Source of the DNA: Ancylomarina sp. 16SWW S1-10-2
GTDB lineage: Bacteria > Bacteroidota > Bacteroidia > Bacteroidales > Marinifilaceae
Length of the DNA stretch: 58,718 nt
NCBI RefSeq assembly: GCF_009669305.1
Contig: NZ_SADB01000024.1
Coordinates: forward strand, 1-58,718
Reading direction: 5' to 3'
This document shows, piece after piece, positions 55,421-58,718 of this stretch. Numbering within the stretch: position 1 is the first letter of the stretch; each line of letters opens with the position of its first letter. Below the pieces are notes generated by a model. It saw only the letters and a list, made by a program, of their open reading frames with translations, was not told the DNA's origin and ran no database searches. Both the position numbers and the translations under genes were made by a program.

Positions 55421-55456
55421 TAAAAGCGCGATGGTCATCAGATCATCGCGCTTTTT
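55421..55456 (+). terminator. Rho-independent terminator of pyrF
   Basis: AAAGCGCGATG/CATCGCGCTTT with a 10-nt loop and T5. Confidence 0.92.
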
Positions 55457-55521
55457 GTTGTGTATCTAGGAAACATATCATAAATTTAGTAATCTGAATA
55501 TGGAATTTTAGAACTGTTTTT

Positions 55522-56793
55522 ATGAATGAGGATTTTCTACATTACGTATGGAAGTATCGCCTTTTCGATCCTGAGAACTTAATATCCTGTCAAGGATATG
55601 CTTTGGAATTGGTAGATGTTGGTCAGTTGAATACTGATTCTGGACCTGACTTTTTTGATGCGCAAATTCGAATAGATGGTTTGCTTTGGGCTGGAAATGT
55701 AGAGATTCATCTGAAATCTTCGGACTGGTTTCGGCATAGTCATGATAAAGATTTGGCATATAATAATGTAATCTTACATGTTGTTCTTGAAAATGATAAG
55801 GATGTCGTTTTATCGAATGGTAGATTATTGCCTTCTTTAGAGTTGAAAATCCCTGATGCTATTCTGAATAAATACCAATCATTAATGTCATCTCAGACAT
55901 GGATACCTTGTCAGGTTGATATTCCTAAACTGAATAATTTTTTTGTCAATCATTGGCTCGATCGTATGTTACTTGAAAGATTGGAGCGAAAAGCTGATGA
56001 GATTAGGAAGATGTATCATCAAAATTCTAATTCGTGGGAAGAAACATTTTATCAATTATTGGCTCGCTATTTCGGTTTGAAAGTAAATGCCGAGCCATTT
56101 GAGCAGTTAGCAAGATCAGTACCTTTGAAAGTTTTGGCTAAGCATAAAAATTCCTTATTGCAATTAGAAGCTATTTTCTTTGGACAAGCTGGCTTTTTAG
56201 ATGATAATATCGCTGGCGATGAATATTATGCAAGTTTGCAAACCGAGTATGGTTTTCTAAAGAGTAAATTTAAACTTAAGCCAATCGAAAAAAGCAGATG
56301 GAAATTTATGCGCTTACGTCCAGTTAATTTCCCAACGCTTAGAATTGCACAGTTTGCTAGTTTAGTTTATCACTCGCAATCTTTGTTTTCAAAAGTTATT
56401 AATGTTCAAAAAATAGCCGAATTCTATGTCTTACTTCAGTCTAGAGCTCCTTCCTATTGGGGAACTCATTACCGTTTTGGTGAAAAAGTCGATTTCAAAG
56501 ATAAAGCGTTAGGTCAATCAACAATTGACATTTTAATTATCAATGCTATCGTTCCAATCCTATTTGTTTATGGACAAGAAATGGGAAGTTCCATGTATAT
56601 AGATAGGGCCTTGTCTTTTTTGGAGAATCTAAAGCCTGAGAATAATTCAGTTATTAAGATGTGGGTAAAAAGTGGTGTTCAGGTTAAATCCGCATATCGA
56701 TCTCAATCATTATTGCACCTTAAATCGGAGTATTGTAGTAAATACAGGTGTTTGGAATGTGAACTAGGAAATAGAATTCTTCGTTTAAAATAA
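55522..56793 (+). CDS. DUF2851 family protein
   Basis: 423 aa, soluble. The start EDFLHYVWKYRLFDPENL and the segment NTDSGPDFFDAQIRIDGLLW followed by GNVEIHLKSSDWFRH are hallmarks of DUF2851, in which E-x-H near AGNVEIHL and the D/E residues suggest a PD-(D/E)xK-like nuclease core; no activity has been shown to my knowledge. The C-terminus ends with four Cys (CSKYRCLECELG), possibly metal-binding. Widespread and usually single-copy in Bacteroidota. Confidence 0.85.
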   Translation: MNEDFLHYVWKYRLFDPENLISCQGYALELVDVGQLNTDSGPDFFDAQIRIDGLLWAGNVEIHLKSSDWFRHSHDKDLAYNNVILHVVLENDKDVVLSNGRLLPSLELKIPDAILNKYQSLMSSQTWIPCQVDIPKLNNFFVNHWLDRMLLERLERKADEIRKMYHQNSNSWEETFYQLLARYFGLKVNAEPFEQLARSVPLKVLAKHKNSLLQLEAIFFGQAGFLDDNIAGDEYYASLQTEYGFLKSKFKLKPIEKSRWKFMRLRPVNFPTLRIAQFASLVYHSQSLFSKVINVQKIAEFYVLLQSRAPSYWGTHYRFGEKVDFKDKALGQSTIDILIINAIVPILFVYGQEMGSSMYIDRALSFLENLKPENNSVIKMWVKSGVQVKSAYRSQSLLHLKSEYCSKYRCLECELGNRILRLK

Positions 56794-56864
56794 ATTTGCT
56801 TTTCCTTATTGTGATATGATAAGATTGGTTAATTTAGATTTTATTTTTCATATAAACACGAATA

Positions 56865-57905
56865 ATGTCATTAAAGGGACGTCGAGTCTGGGAGGGGAAT
56901 ATTAAAGCACTCTGTTTAGCTTTGCTTCTGCTGGTTATTGTTATTGGTCTTGGGACCTCTGGATACATGCTACTTAACGAAGAATATAGTTTTATCGATG
57001 CTTTGTATATGACGGTAATTACAATCTCAACGGTTGGATTTAAGGAGGTTCACGACCTCTCTGATCAGGGGAAGTTGTTTACAATACTTTTGATCCTGAC
57101 TAGTTTTGGTATATTTGCTTATATTGCTTCATCAGTAACCCGTTTTATTTTAGATGGGGTTTTTCGTAAGAATTTAAGAGATTATAGATTGGCTAAAAAA
57201 ATGGAGAAATTAAGTAATCATGTTATTGTTTGTGGATTTGGTCGAAATGGGCGTCAAGCAGCAATGGAGTTGATTGAACATAAAGAGCAAGTTGTCGTAA
57301 TTGATTTTAAAGAATCTAGTATAGAAAAGGTGCGTTTGATCCCTGGTTTAATGTTTGTCCATGGTGATGCAACGCTTGAGGAGGTTTTGACATTTGCCAA
57401 TATCGCTAATGCGAAAGCTTTAATTACTGCAATACCAAATGATGCTTCTAATGTATACGTTTGTCTTACAGCTAGAGAGTTGAATCCTGATATCCGTATT
57501 ATATCGCGATCTTCTAAATTGCAATCAGATAATAAATTAAAGCGAGCTGGGGCAAATAATGTTATTATGCCAGATCTTCTTGGAGGTCGACGAATGGCTA
57601 AGTTAGTTGCTCAGCCCGATGTTGTAGAATTTGTAGATAAAATTTTGCTTCAATCAGTTAAAGGTGTAAATCTAAAAGAAGTTTCTTGTTCTCAGCTTGC
57701 TAGTTGTTTTGTTGGTAAGTCAATTTTAGATTTAAATGTAAGAAATATCTCAGGAGCTAATATTATTGGATTAAAAGACGGTGATGGAAATTATATATAT
57801 AATCCTTCTCCTAATATAATTCTAAATAACCAATTTCAGCTTTTTGTATTGGGTGATGATATCCAATTAAGAAGAATTATTGAATTATTAAATACAGGAA
57901 AGTAG
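56865..57905 (+). CDS. Two-helix potassium channel with TrkA-N/RCK and TrkA-C domains
   Basis: 346 aa. TM1 (16-36), pore helix and selectivity filter TISTVGF (53-59), TM2 (71-95), then an RCK domain with the dinucleotide-binding HVIVCGFGRNGRQAAMELI (119-137) and acidic VIDF, and a TrkA-C-like end (about 265-346). The filter has TVGF rather than TVGY, which is tolerated in K+ channels. MthK/Kch-like. Regulation by nucleotides or Ca2+ is not evident from sequence. Confidence 0.93.
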   Translation: MSLKGRRVWEGNIKALCLALLLLVIVIGLGTSGYMLLNEEYSFIDALYMTVITISTVGFKEVHDLSDQGKLFTILLILTSFGIFAYIASSVTRFILDGVFRKNLRDYRLAKKMEKLSNHVIVCGFGRNGRQAAMELIEHKEQVVVIDFKESSIEKVRLIPGLMFVHGDATLEEVLTFANIANAKALITAIPNDASNVYVCLTARELNPDIRIISRSSKLQSDNKLKRAGANNVIMPDLLGGRRMAKLVAQPDVVEFVDKILLQSVKGVNLKEVSCSQLASCFVGKSILDLNVRNISGANIIGLKDGDGNYIYNPSPNIILNNQFQLFVLGDDIQLRRIIELLNTGK

Positions 57906-57985
57906 AGTTTGTATATTCTTTTGAAACATTAAGTGTCACTGAGTCAGTCTGATGTTGTTTTTCTTTGTTTTTTTATTAGAAATAA

Positions 57986-58018
57986 TTTGGAAATAGATAT
58001 ATTTTACGACTATATTTG
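57986..58018 (+). promoter_or_regulatory. Promoter P0
   Basis: TTTG at 57986-57989 and TATATTTG at 58011-58018, 21-bp gap. Confidence 0.7.
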
Positions 58019-58021
58019 TAG

Positions 58022-58195
58022 CCACTTTCAACGGAGAGTGGATTTATAAAATGGTTGTTTAGTAGTATTTTATAGGCAGTGGTAGGGTGGTCGTAGGAAT
58101 TTTTTACTTTTAAAAGATTATTTACACCTACTAAACAACCTTTCGATTCGAGAGTTGCTGAGAATTTTGATATTCGTATCAGGTTCTTTTTTTTT
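58022..58195 (+). ncRNA. Candidate small RNA downstream of P0
   Basis: The stretch has its own promoter, a short hairpin CCACT/AGTGG (58022-58041), a 13-bp perfect long-range stem GGTTGTTTAGTAG (58053-58065) with CTACTAAACAACC (58128-58140), and a terminator-like hairpin GATA-TTCG-TATC followed by T9 (58162-58195). No ORF. Size (about 170 nt) and shape allow a 6S-like RNA, but the identity is unproven; a structured rRNA leader is the alternative. Confidence 0.45.
58162..58195 (+). terminator. Terminator-like hairpin between P0 and P1
   Basis: GAA(T)TTTGATA-TTCG-TATCAGGTTC with two wobbles and one bulge, then T9. Confidence 0.6.
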
Positions 58196-58241
58196 AGCTC
58201 TAATTTTTTTGAAATAAAATTTCAAAAAAAATGAATCTTGA

Positions 58242-58274
58242 TTTGCAAATTTAGAATTAAAGTTCTTATATTTG
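58242..58274 (+). promoter_or_regulatory. rRNA promoter P1
   Basis: TTTG at 58242-58245 and TATATTTG at 58267-58274, 21-bp gap, then CACTCGC. P1 and P2 share the spacer sequence TTTAGAATTAAAGTTCT. Confidence 0.85.
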
Positions 58275-58375
58275 CACTCGCTTTAAGAGAAAGGCGATGG
58301 TCTTTGAATCGTTTGTAGGTATTGAAAACATTGGGTTATCCCGATAAAAACAATTAAAAAATAAACGAAAAAAGA

Positions 58376-58408
58376 TTTGCAAGTTTAGAATTAAAGTTCT
58401 TATATTTG
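58376..58408 (+). promoter_or_regulatory. rRNA promoter P2
   Basis: TTTG at 58376-58379 and TATATTTG at 58401-58408, 21-bp gap, then CAGCCGC. Nearly a copy of P1, 134 bp downstream. Confidence 0.85.
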
Positions 58409-58512
58409 CAGCCGCTAATACAGCGAAAAGTTCTTAAAAAATCTGGAGTAATGTAACGACGAGAGTTGAAATTTTGGAAAGAAAAATTTTCTTTAAAAAA
58501 CTTCAAATTTCA

Positions 58513-58545
58513 TTTGGTTTTAACAAACTAAAGTTGTTATCTTTG
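58513..58545 (+). promoter_or_regulatory. rRNA promoter P3
   Basis: TTTG at 58513-58516 and TATCTTTG at 58538-58545, 21-bp gap, then CACCCGC. Confidence 0.85.
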
Positions 58546-58718
58546 CACCCGCTTTGATAGTGTAATCACTATCAAAACAACTAGAAAATTTTGAACGAGA
58601 GTTCTTTGAAAATATTGGAAGTAGAATAAAGTTAGGTAAATACAAGAAAATAACCTTGTCAATTAAATTTACGAAATAACTAAGATATTATCCACGAGCA
58701 GAATTAACTATAAGTTTT

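Larger units (their letters stand above)
57906..58718 (+). other. rRNA operon upstream region, four promoters and leader
   Basis: No protein gene. It holds promoters P0-P3, a candidate small RNA, and from about 58590 a leader with GAGAGTTCTTTGAAAATATTGG, the pre-16S antitermination-type sequence seen in Bacteroidota rRNA operons. 16S rRNA itself is not in the window. Confidence 0.75.

Noticed and set aside
58022-58195. tRNA or tmRNA
   Set aside because: No cloverleaf, TTCRA arm or tag peptide frame is found.
1-58718. CRISPR array
   Set aside because: No regularly spaced short repeats beyond the two-copy 93-bp repeat and the tRNA tandem repeat were seen.

Overview
The window comes from the chromosome of an AT-rich Bacteroidota, probably a marine Bacteroidales/Marinilabiliales-type organism. 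The phylum call rests on -33 TTTG / -7 TANNTTTG promoters, the lack of clear Shine-Dalgarno sites, a type III glutamine synthetase, a PorE-like TPR/beta-propeller/OmpA lipoprotein, and families such as DUF2851, DUF3667, DUF3108 and PspC-PadR. The genus is a guess.

Positions 1-9841 are accessory DNA and the most interesting part. Reading leftward on the minus strand: a tyrosine recombinase (8750-9841), an attI-like region rich in inverted repeats (8604-8707), then promoterless single-gene cassettes. These carry a PHP-domain/SMC-like ATPase (5933-8584), a HEPN-STAND-TPR protein (3054-5810) and a secreted alpha/beta hydrolase that runs off the left edge. The cassettes are separated by imperfect palindromes that follow integron attC logic. 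The first nine bases of each cassette (GTTACCTGC and GTTGTAATG) recur as exact reverse complements at the end of that same cassette. A 1907-nt group II intron with a reverse transcriptase/maturase (1135-3041) sits on the opposite strand inside one of these core boxes, at TTGT^T, as class IIC-attC introns do in true integrons. Removing the intron in silico restores the complementary box exactly. The recombinase resembles IntI in its core but lacks the IntI-specific insertion, carries an extra N-terminal domain, and reads toward the array. I read the region as an integron-like cassette system carrying probable defence genes.

From about 10 kb to 44 kb is ordinary core chromosome. It holds an RND-type transporter, a Na/Pi cotransporter, trpS, cvpA, a DUF3667 protein, tyrS, a PadR/PspC envelope-stress-like operon, purD, dgt, a MacAB/TolC-type efflux operon, tsaB, a DUF3108 protein, efp, a decayed IS200-type transposase remnant, a TIGR01777-type oxidoreductase, a glycosyltransferase and two convergent DEAD-box helicases. 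Most units end in clear hairpin/T-tract terminators.

From about 44.5 kb to the right end lie three identical tandem tRNA-Asn genes; an NtrC-type response regulator that lacks GAFTGA and has a degenerate Walker A; glnN with a three-copy CCCCTRTTTT box around its promoter; the PorE-like lipoprotein; purM, prfA and pyrF; a DUF2851 protein; and a TrkA-N potassium channel. The last 800 bases hold four tandem promoters, all with a 21-bp spacer, a candidate small RNA, and an rRNA-type leader. The 16S gene presumably starts just beyond the window.
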